DNA of 64,000 nucleotides from Butyrivibrio sp. (lineage in GTDB: Bacteria > Bacillota > Clostridia > Lachnospirales > Lachnospiraceae): assembly GCA_022486625.1 (NCBI GenBank), contig JAKVKH010000003.1, positions 1-64,000 on the forward strand, given 5' to 3'. This document shows, in pieces, positions 25,711 to 33,875 of the stretch (within the stretch, counting starts at the first letter, position 1; every line of letters begins with the position of its first letter). The notes beneath the pieces were generated by a model. That model saw only the letters and a list, made by a program, of their open reading frames with translations, was not told the origin of the DNA and did no database searches. The position numbers and the translations under genes are program-made.

Positions 25711-28497
25711 ATGGAAATATATACTTGCAGAGTAAATCATCTGGACAGTCCGCTCGGATTTTTGATGAACAGAACTGTTTTCGCATGGAAAATGGCTCAG
25801 GCAGCGGGCAGCAGGATGGTTTCTGCGAGAATCCGCATCGCCTCGGATCCACAGATGCAGCATATTCTGACAGATACGGGAGATAATGCAGAGGCGAATC
25901 CTCTTGGGTGGCAGATTACGCTGCCACTGCATCCGCGTACACGTTATTACTGGACTGTTTCCGCAAGAGATGACAGCGCAGATGAGGCACTCAGCAGTGT
26001 GCAGTGGTTTGAAACCGGCAAAATGCAGGAACCCTGGACCGGCAGGTGGATTACCTGTGACAGCTTAGAACAACGGCATCCCCTGTTTGAAAAAGAAATT
26101 ATTCCGAAGAAAAAGGTCAGATCCGCAAGGCTTTATCTTTGCGGACTGGGACTTTATGAAGCATACTGGAACGAAGAGAAGATCGGAAAAGAATATTTGG
26201 CACCCGGCTGCAATGACTATCATGAATGGCTGCAGTATCAGACCTTTGACATTACGCGGGAGATGTCCGTAAAAGGCAGACTTTCAGTGCTTCTGGGAAA
26301 CGGGTGGTATAAGGGCAGGTTCAGCTGCTATTCAAAACCCGGGGATCAGGGATTTTACGGTACAGAATGGAAACTGATTGCGGAAGTCCGGATGGAATAT
26401 GAAGATGGAACAACAGAGGTAATCGGAACGGATGAGAGCTGGAGCGTAAAGCGCAGCAGGATTTTCTTTTCATCCATTTATGATGGAGAACAGCAGGATG
26501 ATACGCTTCCGGATCTGCCGGTTACGATGGCATCTTTTTGCAGCGCACCAAAAGGAAAGCTGACGGAACGCCTGAGCCTTCCGGTTATCGTGCATGAACA
26601 GATGACACCGGTAATACTGCTGTATACGCCGGAGGGAGATCTGGTGCTGGATATGGGGCAGGAGTTCGCCGGTATCTTCCGTCTTCATATCCGGGTACCT
26701 GCAGGCAGGAAGATCCGTATTCAGACAGGGGAGATGCTGATGCATGGCTGTTTCTGCAGAGATAATCTGCGCACGGCGGCATCAGAGTATGTTTATATTT
26801 CAGATGGAAAAGAAAAGGAGATCTCTCCGCACTTTACCTATTACGGTTACCGTTACGTAAAAGTGGAAGGGATACCGGATCTGAAAAAGGAGGACTTTAC
26901 AGGCCTTGCACTTTACAGTGATGTCAGGGAGGCGGGAAAGATCCGAACAGGTCATGATCAGGTGAACCGGCTCATATCCAATGTACTGTGGGGACTAAGG
27001 AGCAATTTTGTGGATGTACCGACAGACTGTCCGCAAAGAGATGAACGGATGGGCTGGACCGGGGATGCGCAGGTATTTTCACAGACGGCAACCTATCTGT
27101 GTGATACATATTCCTTTTACCGTAAATATTTGTACGATATGGCAAAGGAGCAGAAAGCACTTGGAGGAAAGGTACCGGATGTGGTGCCATCCTGCGGGAT
27201 TACTTCCACGTCATCCGTCTGGGGAGATTCCTGCTGTATTATTCCATGGAATCTGTATGTATTCTATGGCGACAGCAGTATTCTGGAAGAACAGTATGAG
27301 AGTATGAAGGACTGGGCAGAATACATGCTGAAAGTGGATGCCACGGATCATGGCTGGCGCAAAGTCTTCCATTACGGAGACTGGCTGGCGCTGGACAATC
27401 CGATTGGCGGAAAAGATCAGGTACTGGGAGGAACGGATGAAGGCTTTATTGCAGCGGTTTATCTGGCAGGCAGTGTGCAGATTCTGGCAAAAGCAGCTGA
27501 AATTACCGGCAGAACGCAGGACGCTGCAAGATACTGCAAAATCAGTGAGAACCAGTTTGAAAGTATTCGGGACGAATATTACAGCAGAAGCGGCAGATGC
27601 TGTATTCATACGCAGACAGCACTTCTGCTGACACTGAAATACCATCTCTCCTGTAATGAAGAACTGACCAGGGCGCAGCTGCGGCAGCTCTTTGAACTGA
27701 ATGGAGACCGGCTGATGACGGGATTTGTCGGTACACCGCTGATGTGCAGTATCCTGTCAGAAAACGGTATGTCGGATATTGCCTTCCGGCTGCTGCTCAA
27801 TGAAGAATATCCGGGCTGGCTGCATGAGATCAGACTTGGAGCAACGACGGTATGGGAACGCTGGAACAGCGTGATGGAAGACGGAAGCATGTCCAGTACC
27901 GGGATGAACAGTCTGAATCACTATTCTTATGGCGCAGTGCTGGAATGGATGTTCCGACACGTGGGTGGGATCAGTCCGCAGGAAGATCGCGACCCTCGTA
28001 ACATGCTGCTGACACCGGATTACAACTGGCACCTGAAGGAGGCTGACTGTTTCTGGAATTCGGCAGCAGGAACCTATCGGGTTGCATGGAAACTGCAGGA
28101 TTCGGAGCATGTGAAGCTGTGCGTGGAGGTGCCGTTTAACTGCAGCGCGGATCTTGTCCTGCCTTATGCAGGCAGAATCGTGCCCGGGGATGAACAGAAT
28201 CCTGTGTTGCAGCATATGCATAATGGGATATGCCGTCTGGCACCCGGGCAGTATGAAATCAGCTATCAGCTGGACAGATCGCTCATCCGTACCTATACAC
28301 TGGATGATCCGGTATGTGTGATTTACAGTGATCCGGATGTACGCATGCACCTTGAGAGCGTCTTTCCGTTTGCACATGTTCCGCTTCAGTACAGAGGATA
28401 CTCGTTCCGGCAGATCAAAGAGATGATCAGCAGTTTCCCGGAGGAAGAGCTTTACAGAATTGAAGAAGTACTGCAGTCAATGGAAAACAGAACATGA
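25711..28497 (+). CDS. GH78 alpha-L-rhamnosidase
   Basis: The roughly 928-residue protein has the GH78 layout: N-terminal beta-sandwich domains, then an (alpha/alpha)6 catalytic barrel with the signature VDVPTDCPQRDERMGWTGDA (about residues 435-455), which carries the catalytic Glu, and a WERWNS segment later. It removes terminal alpha-L-rhamnose from glycans or glycosides. No signal peptide is present, so it acts on imported substrate. Start ATG 25711 is preferred over TTG 25702, with GAAAGG upstream. It is the last gene of the aldolase operon. Confidence 0.9.
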   Translation: MEIYTCRVNHLDSPLGFLMNRTVFAWKMAQAAGSRMVSARIRIASDPQMQHILTDTGDNAEANPLGWQITLPLHPRTRYYWTVSARDDSADEALSSVQWFETGKMQEPWTGRWITCDSLEQRHPLFEKEIIPKKKVRSARLYLCGLGLYEAYWNEEKIGKEYLAPGCNDYHEWLQYQTFDITREMSVKGRLSVLLGNGWYKGRFSCYSKPGDQGFYGTEWKLIAEVRMEYEDGTTEVIGTDESWSVKRSRIFFSSIYDGEQQDDTLPDLPVTMASFCSAPKGKLTERLSLPVIVHEQMTPVILLYTPEGDLVLDMGQEFAGIFRLHIRVPAGRKIRIQTGEMLMHGCFCRDNLRTAASEYVYISDGKEKEISPHFTYYGYRYVKVEGIPDLKKEDFTGLALYSDVREAGKIRTGHDQVNRLISNVLWGLRSNFVDVPTDCPQRDERMGWTGDAQVFSQTATYLCDTYSFYRKYLYDMAKEQKALGGKVPDVVPSCGITSTSSVWGDSCCIIPWNLYVFYGDSSILEEQYESMKDWAEYMLKVDATDHGWRKVFHYGDWLALDNPIGGKDQVLGGTDEGFIAAVYLAGSVQILAKAAEITGRTQDAARYCKISENQFESIRDEYYSRSGRCCIHTQTALLLTLKYHLSCNEELTRAQLRQLFELNGDRLMTGFVGTPLMCSILSENGMSDIAFRLLLNEEYPGWLHEIRLGATTVWERWNSVMEDGSMSSTGMNSLNHYSYGAVLEWMFRHVGGISPQEDRDPRNMLLTPDYNWHLKEADCFWNSAAGTYRVAWKLQDSEHVKLCVEVPFNCSADLVLPYAGRIVPGDEQNPVLQHMHNGICRLAPGQYEISYQLDRSLIRTYTLDDPVCVIYSDPDVRMHLESVFPFAHVPLQYRGYSFRQIKEMISSFPEEELYRIEEVLQSMENRT

Positions 28498-28536
28498 AAT
28501 TATTATAAAAATAATGAATCAGTTATACTAAAATAT

Positions 28537-28593
28537 GCATTGGTCTGATACGATATGTATGTAATTACGATCGCATCGGCCAATGCGTTTTTT
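28537..28593 (+). terminator. Intrinsic terminator after the rhamnosidase
   Basis: GCATTGG (28537-28543) pairs with CCAATGC (28580-28586), with further pairing inside, and is followed by six T (28588-28593). It ends the aldolase-rhamnosidase operon. Confidence 0.75.
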
Positions 28594-28624
28594 ATGCAGC
28601 AGATTGCTGTAAAGGAGAATATCC

Positions 28625-29872
28625 ATGAAAAACATATCAGAAAGAGTCTCGCTATTCCGTGAACTTTTGTCCTGTGTCAATAATATTTATCTGACAGAGT
28701 TTGACGCGGGCTATAACGTAATCAGTACAAGTTTCCCGGATCAGAATCTGATGGCGCTGTTTCTGATGTGTGATACGGAGATTATGAACAATCCGCCAAG
28801 TCTTGATCGTGAAGCTGCAAGAATTAAAAACGGACCCTCCATATTTACAAATGAAATCGGTATGTCATGGATGTCTGAAATTGTAACAGAGGAGGGCAGA
28901 GTAAGCAGAATATATATGATTGGACCGGTGTTTCTGGATGATTATTCAGTGCAGGATATTGAACGGAAGATAGACAGCCTGATCAGCTCCATTTCAATTA
29001 AAAGGAGTTTCATGGAAATCCTGAAAAAAATGGCAATTATTGATCTGAACCGGTTTTACGAATATGGAATCATGTTCCATTTCTGCATTACAGGGGAAAA
29101 AATTGCCGTCAGTGACTTTGACTATCCGATTTCCGGAGAGGACAGGAAAAAGGATGATTTCCTTGCTGAGAAGCATGGAACCTATATGGCGGAGAATGAA
29201 ATTCTGAAACTCGTGGAAACCGGAAATCTGAATTACAAAAAGGAAATGGAGAAATATGTCACAATCGGTACGACCGGACGTCTTTCGGAAAAGAATTATA
29301 TCCGTCATGCCAAAAATATTGTCATTGTGTTTGCAGCGCTTTGCACCAGAGCGGCGATCAGAGGAGGACTTCCCTCGGAAACAGCATATCAGCTCAGAGA
29401 GCAGTATATTAACAGCGTAGAACGTGCAGGAACGCTTGCAAAAATCAATGAGACAAATTTTGCCATGATGGGAGACTTTGTACAGCGGGTGCACAAGAAT
29501 AAAGTACTTTCCGAAAGCATGTCGCCGCAGATCAGAGAAACCTGTGATTATATCGGACTGCATCTGAATGAAAAGCTGGAAATCAGAATGCTGGCTGCGC
29601 GGCATGGTTATACAGATTACTATTTCAGCAATAAATTCAAACATGAAACCGGACAGAGTCTGTGCGATTACCTGAATGAACAGAGAATCGGAAAAGCAAG
29701 AGAAATGCTGGAAAGCACCAGCATGGAGGTTCAGGATATCTGCAATGAACTTGGATATAACTCGCAGAGTTATTTCGGCAAGATATTCCGGCAGGCCGTT
29801 GGTATAACACCGGGACAGTATCGTGCAACATATGGCACTGGAGGAGAAAAATGCATATCAGAAAAAATGTAA
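28625..29872 (+). CDS. AraC family transcriptional regulator
   Basis: The 415-residue protein has a long N-terminal sensory region of unrecognised type and a C-terminal AraC helix-turn-helix (about 300-410, with YTDYYFSNKFKHETG and LGYNSQSYFGKIFR). A central TRAAIRGG motif and overall layout are shared with the AraC gene at 43961, so the two are paralogues probably serving this carbohydrate region. AAAGGAG precedes the ATG. Confidence 0.85.
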   Translation: MKNISERVSLFRELLSCVNNIYLTEFDAGYNVISTSFPDQNLMALFLMCDTEIMNNPPSLDREAARIKNGPSIFTNEIGMSWMSEIVTEEGRVSRIYMIGPVFLDDYSVQDIERKIDSLISSISIKRSFMEILKKMAIIDLNRFYEYGIMFHFCITGEKIAVSDFDYPISGEDRKKDDFLAEKHGTYMAENEILKLVETGNLNYKKEMEKYVTIGTTGRLSEKNYIRHAKNIVIVFAALCTRAAIRGGLPSETAYQLREQYINSVERAGTLAKINETNFAMMGDFVQRVHKNKVLSESMSPQIRETCDYIGLHLNEKLEIRMLAARHGYTDYYFSNKFKHETGQSLCDYLNEQRIGKAREMLESTSMEVQDICNELGYNSQSYFGKIFRQAVGITPGQYRATYGTGGEKCISEKM

Positions 29873-30081
29873 ATATTGCATCATTTATAAAAGAAGTCGG
29901 GCAATGCCGTGGAGAAGTAAGCTTTCAGACGAATGAGGGAGACATTCTGAATTTAAGCTCTGTACTGTCGCGATATATATTTGCGACAATTGCGGAGAAT
30001 CCGGAAATTCTTTATACTTCGCGGATTGTATGCGAACTTGATGCAGACAGAAAGCTGCTTGGCAGCTTCCTGACAGACTGA
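29851..30081 (+). CDS. Small conserved protein of unknown function
   Basis: The 76-residue protein starts inside the end of the AraC gene (22 bp overlap) with a strong GGAGGAG 4 bp before its ATG. The segment CRGEVSFQTNEGDILNLSSVLSRYIF resembles a small Clostridia protein family sometimes labelled poly(A) polymerase without basis. No catalytic motif is visible. The coupling to the regulator suggests a joint role. Confidence 0.6.
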   Translation: MHIRKNVNIASFIKEVGQCRGEVSFQTNEGDILNLSSVLSRYIFATIAENPEILYTSRIVCELDADRKLLGSFLTD

Positions 30082-30127
30082 TGATACGGGAACAGAGTAT
30101 GAGAAAAGAGAATGGCAGGAAAAAATT

Positions 30128-31042
30128 ATGTGGAAAAAAGTAAGAAAAATGATTGCAATGATATTGCTGGTACTCCTGATCTGCTTTACAGCATTGACCG
30201 GATATACAGCAGAGCAGGGATTTCATGGGAAAGGTGCACTTGCGTTCCTTTTGTATCTGCAAAGTCCCATGAAGCTGACAGAGAAGCAGTATGAATATAC
30301 CAAAAATGAAATTGAAGTCATGAATGAAGGACAGAAGATAAAGGGAACACTTTATGTACCGAAAGATGGGAAAGGGACGAGGAAAATCCTTATTTTTTCC
30401 CATGGATTCAACTGTCAGAGTGATCTGCTTAAGAATAAGGCAAAGTCGCTTGCGGCATCCGGTATTGCAACGCTTGTATTTGATTTCAGGGGAGGCTCTC
30501 AGCGCGGACAGAGTGAAGGAGAGATGAAGGATATGACCGTAGATACGGAAATATCCGACCTGAATGCAGTTGTGACGATGGTGAAACAGAATTACAGATG
30601 GGTTGATCATAACCGGATCTACCTGATGGGAGAGAGCTTTGGCGGAATGGTGTCTGCACTGACAGCGGTGCAGAGACAGGATATTGCAGGACTGATTCTG
30701 TGTTTTCCGGCATTCAGTGCGCCGGAATCAGCCAGAAAGACATTTAAAACAACAGATGATATTCCTGATACGGTGAATGTGGGCGGTATGGTTACCGGGA
30801 AAAAATTCTGGGCATCACTCTGGAATCTTGACGTATATAAGGAAATCGCAGCTTATAAGGGAAAGGTTCTGATCATGCACGGGACAAATGATCCGAGAGT
30901 AGATCCGTCCTATTCTGTTAAGGCAGATCAGGTATATGACGATTCAGAACTGTTTCTGATAGAAGGTGCAGGACATGGCTTTGGATGTGCAGACGGGAAG
31001 AGTTCACTTAAGACGGTACTCTGTTTTATTAAGGACAGATAG
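30128..31042 (+). CDS. Membrane-anchored alpha/beta hydrolase
   Basis: The 304-residue protein has an N-terminal hydrophobic segment (about residues 8-28) that would anchor or export it. The alpha/beta-hydrolase core includes IFSHGFNCQS (oxyanion region), the nucleophile elbow GESFGG (about residue 170), HGTNDPRVDP (acid) and GAGHGF (His). It is probably an esterase or peptidase-like hydrolase; the substrate is unknown. Confidence 0.8.
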   Translation: MWKKVRKMIAMILLVLLICFTALTGYTAEQGFHGKGALAFLLYLQSPMKLTEKQYEYTKNEIEVMNEGQKIKGTLYVPKDGKGTRKILIFSHGFNCQSDLLKNKAKSLAASGIATLVFDFRGGSQRGQSEGEMKDMTVDTEISDLNAVVTMVKQNYRWVDHNRIYLMGESFGGMVSALTAVQRQDIAGLILCFPAFSAPESARKTFKTTDDIPDTVNVGGMVTGKKFWASLWNLDVYKEIAAYKGKVLIMHGTNDPRVDPSYSVKADQVYDDSELFLIEGAGHGFGCADGKSSLKTVLCFIKDR

Positions 31043-31073
31043 AAGAAGGAAGAATCCTTGGGGAAGGATTATT

Positions 31074-31175
31074 ATGGGGAGTTTTGCAATCGGGATGTTT
31101 GAAATCGGAGGGATTTACACGGCCGGCTTTCTGATACTGGGATGGATCATTTACTGGCTGGAAAAAAGAAAATAA
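31074..31175 (+). CDS. Small membrane protein, 33 residues
   Basis: A short frame starts at ATG 31074 with GGGGAAGG (31059-31066) upstream and encodes one hydrophobic helix (GGIYTAGFLILGWIIYWLE) ending in Lys/Arg. It lies just after the alpha/beta hydrolase and may be co-transcribed. Small size makes the call tentative. Confidence 0.4.
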   Translation: MGSFAIGMFEIGGIYTAGFLILGWIIYWLEKRK

Positions 31176-31301
31176 TCATGAAAAACAGTGATCGAAAATC
31201 AAACATTTACATATTTCACGAAGCAGTAATAACACAGAAAAAGCGTGTCTGTTAGAATCAGAGCAGCTTAAGCGATAGAACGATTTTGGAGGAAATACTT
31301 T

Positions 31302-32711
31302 ATGGGTAAGACAAAAGAAAGCCCGGCTGCTTCAGGGAAAATAGGCATGGGCAAAATGATGGCGTGGCAGAGTCACAGTATATCCACATCAATTCAGGTG
31401 GTTCTGCTGGGATACCTGCAGATTTACTGCACCAATGCACTTGGTATGAAAGCGGTGCTTGTAGGTTCCATTCTGATGGGATGCAAGATCGTGGATGGTT
31501 TTACGGATCTGGTGGCCGGATATATTGTAGACAGAACCAATACAAAATGGGGCAGAGGACGCCCGTATGAATGGTGTATCGTAGGTCTGTGGCTGACGAC
31601 CTGGCTGGTATTCAGTGTTCCTGCACAGGCGACAATGCTGGTCAAATGCATCTGGATCGTTGTCTGCTATACGGCGGCGCAGTCCATATTCTGCACGTTC
31701 CTGAATGCAAGCGGAACGGCATATATGGTCAGAGCGTTTGATAATGAGAAGATTTATGTCACGCTCAGTTCTGTCGGTGGCATTCTGGTTACACTCTGTG
31801 TGATTGTATTTAATACGATTACACCGGTTTTTGAAGCAAAGGTTTTATATGATGCATCAGGCTGGAGTCTGATGGTTGCCTGCATTGCCATACCGCTTAC
31901 GATTATCGGGATGATGCGGTTCTTCTTTATCAAAGAAGACAAGGTGATTGATACAAAGGAAACAAAAGAGGTTCATTTAAAGGATGTTCTGATCCTGCTT
32001 AAGAATAATAAAAGTGTGTATATTGTTGCACTTCTGATGTTTGTCAGTGCGGTAGTCAGCAATATGGGCGTAGGATCCTACTATTTCATCTACATTGTGA
32101 AAAACCTGAGCATCAGCGGCGTCATGAGCCTTCTGGCAATCATTATCATGCCGACGATGCTGCTGTATCCGGTTATGATCAGGAAGATACCGGTAACCAG
32201 AATCATGCAGCTGTTCATGCTGCTGCAGCTGATTGCAGGACCGATTCTGTGGTTTGCAAAGGCCAATCTGTTCATGCTGGCGATCGGAGGACTGCTCTCC
32301 GGAATGGCAACGCTTCCGATTTCCTATCTGAGCGGACTCCTGATTGTAGACTGTGCCAATTACAATGAATGGCATCACCGTCCCAGGATGGAAGGGACAC
32401 TTGGCAGTATCACCGGCTTTGCCAATAAGATCGGCTCGGCGTTTGGTGCGTTTATCGTAGGTGTACTTTTGTCGTCCTCCGGTTTTGACGGCAGTAAGAC
32501 TGTGCAGGTGGAAAGTGCCAATCTCATGATCAGGCTGTTGTATTCCATTGTTCCGATGGTGTTCATGCTGGCAATGTGCGCAATTCTGTGTCTGTGGAAG
32601 ATTGATAAGGTAAAGCCGCAGATGCTTAAGGAACTGGAAGAGAGAAGAGCACAGAGTATGGAAGCGGCACAGGACAGTGAGACACAGGTAACAGGAAAGA
32701 AAGAGGCTTAA
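31302..32711 (+). CDS. GPH family sugar:cation symporter (MFS)
   Basis: The 469-residue protein has about 12 membrane helices and the GPH signature KIVDGFTDLVAGYIVDRT followed by GRGRPYEW (about residues 62-90). These carriers import glycosides or pentosides with H+ or Na+. GGAGG lies 9 bp upstream of the ATG. It is followed at 4 bp by an esterase gene, suggesting import and deacylation of a decorated sugar. Confidence 0.9.
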   Translation: MGKTKESPAASGKIGMGKMMAWQSHSISTSIQVVLLGYLQIYCTNALGMKAVLVGSILMGCKIVDGFTDLVAGYIVDRTNTKWGRGRPYEWCIVGLWLTTWLVFSVPAQATMLVKCIWIVVCYTAAQSIFCTFLNASGTAYMVRAFDNEKIYVTLSSVGGILVTLCVIVFNTITPVFEAKVLYDASGWSLMVACIAIPLTIIGMMRFFFIKEDKVIDTKETKEVHLKDVLILLKNNKSVYIVALLMFVSAVVSNMGVGSYYFIYIVKNLSISGVMSLLAIIIMPTMLLYPVMIRKIPVTRIMQLFMLLQLIAGPILWFAKANLFMLAIGGLLSGMATLPISYLSGLLIVDCANYNEWHHRPRMEGTLGSITGFANKIGSAFGAFIVGVLLSSSGFDGSKTVQVESANLMIRLLYSIVPMVFMLAMCAILCLWKIDKVKPQMLKELEERRAQSMEAAQDSETQVTGKKEA

Positions 32712-32715
32712 AAAT

Positions 32716-33639
32716 ATGGCGGATTCAACTGAAAAAAAGAATATCGAAGGAAACGGAATTGAAGGAATTACAGAGACAGACCTTCAGCCCTGGATGAAAC
32801 TCAACAGGGACGGTGCAGATGTCCCTGTTGCCAAAGTCAGTGAATTTGTAATTAAGGAGACCGGCGCAGATACGGATGGACGGATTTATTATCCGGAAGG
32901 GAAAGGTCCGTTTCCGGTTATGTTCTATATTCACGGCGGCGCGTTTGTCGGCGGCTTCAACATCATGGATGAACCGGTCTGCAGGCAGATGTGCAGAGAT
33001 GCACAGTGCGCGGTAATCAGTCCGAATTATCAGCTTGCACCGGATCATAAATGGCCGGCAGCACTGAATGAACTGTATGCACTGCTGAAGTATTTTAAGC
33101 AGCATGCGGCGGAATACCGCTTTGATATGGACAGACTGGCCATCGGCGGGGCAAGCGCCGGCGGGAATCTGTCTGCGGCAATCTGTGTAAAGGCATATCA
33201 GGAAAAGGACTTTACGTTCTGCTATATGGCAATTCCATATCCGGTACTGGAGCTGAAACTGGACAATGAAGACAAGGTGACACCGTTTACGGATACAGTG
33301 GCCATGGCACCGAAGAGCATGACGGATGATGTGAACATGTATGTGGAAGCAGGGGAAAATTATGCGAATCCGCTGATCTCTCCGATGAACGGGCCGCTGG
33401 AAGCCTTTCCGCCGACCGGCATTTTCTCCGGACGAAAGGATCTGTTCTGGCTGGAAGGCAAGCAGTTTGCAGACAGACTGTCAGAAGGCGGCAGGGAAGT
33501 TCTGTATAAATCCTATGGCGATGCCGGACATGGGTTCCTGGAGCTGGCAGGAAGAGAAGACATTTCCAGAGAAGTAAAGGAACTGATCTGCAGTGAACTG
33601 AAACGTCATTTTGCACGTTGTGAAAAGAAAGCAGAATAA
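32716..33639 (+). CDS. Alpha/beta hydrolase fold-3 esterase (HSL family)
   Basis: The 307-residue protein has the oxyanion HGGAF motif (residues 74-78) and the nucleophile elbow GASAGG (about 144-149), with Asp and His (GDAGHGF) near the C-terminus. These are hallmarks of hormone-sensitive-lipase-type esterases that remove acetyl or other short acyl groups. It is cytoplasmic and coupled to the symporter gene. Confidence 0.88.
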   Translation: MADSTEKKNIEGNGIEGITETDLQPWMKLNRDGADVPVAKVSEFVIKETGADTDGRIYYPEGKGPFPVMFYIHGGAFVGGFNIMDEPVCRQMCRDAQCAVISPNYQLAPDHKWPAALNELYALLKYFKQHAAEYRFDMDRLAIGGASAGGNLSAAICVKAYQEKDFTFCYMAIPYPVLELKLDNEDKVTPFTDTVAMAPKSMTDDVNMYVEAGENYANPLISPMNGPLEAFPPTGIFSGRKDLFWLEGKQFADRLSEGGREVLYKSYGDAGHGFLELAGREDISREVKELICSELKRHFARCEKKAE

Positions 33640-33681
33640 AACGGGTTCCGCCAGACATGAGAGACGCATCTGCATAGAAGA

Positions 33682-33717
33682 AGGACAGGGAGAAGATCAG
33701 CTTCCCTGTCCTTTTTT
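33682..33717 (+). terminator. Intrinsic terminator after the symporter-esterase pair
   Basis: AGGACAGGGA (33682-33691) and TCCCTGTCCT (33703-33712) form a 10-bp stem with an 11-base loop, followed by a run of six T (33712-33717). Confidence 0.9.
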
Positions 33718-33875
33718 GATCTCATTTTTTCTCACAAAACAGTGACAGAAAAAATGAATTGCAGATAACGACGGAAATGGAGACTCTGATACACTTGGCA
33801 CAAAACAGCCGCCGCAGCCGGATGTGATGAATACTCCGGAGAGAGACACTGCGGATGGAAACGAAGGGATGCAGG

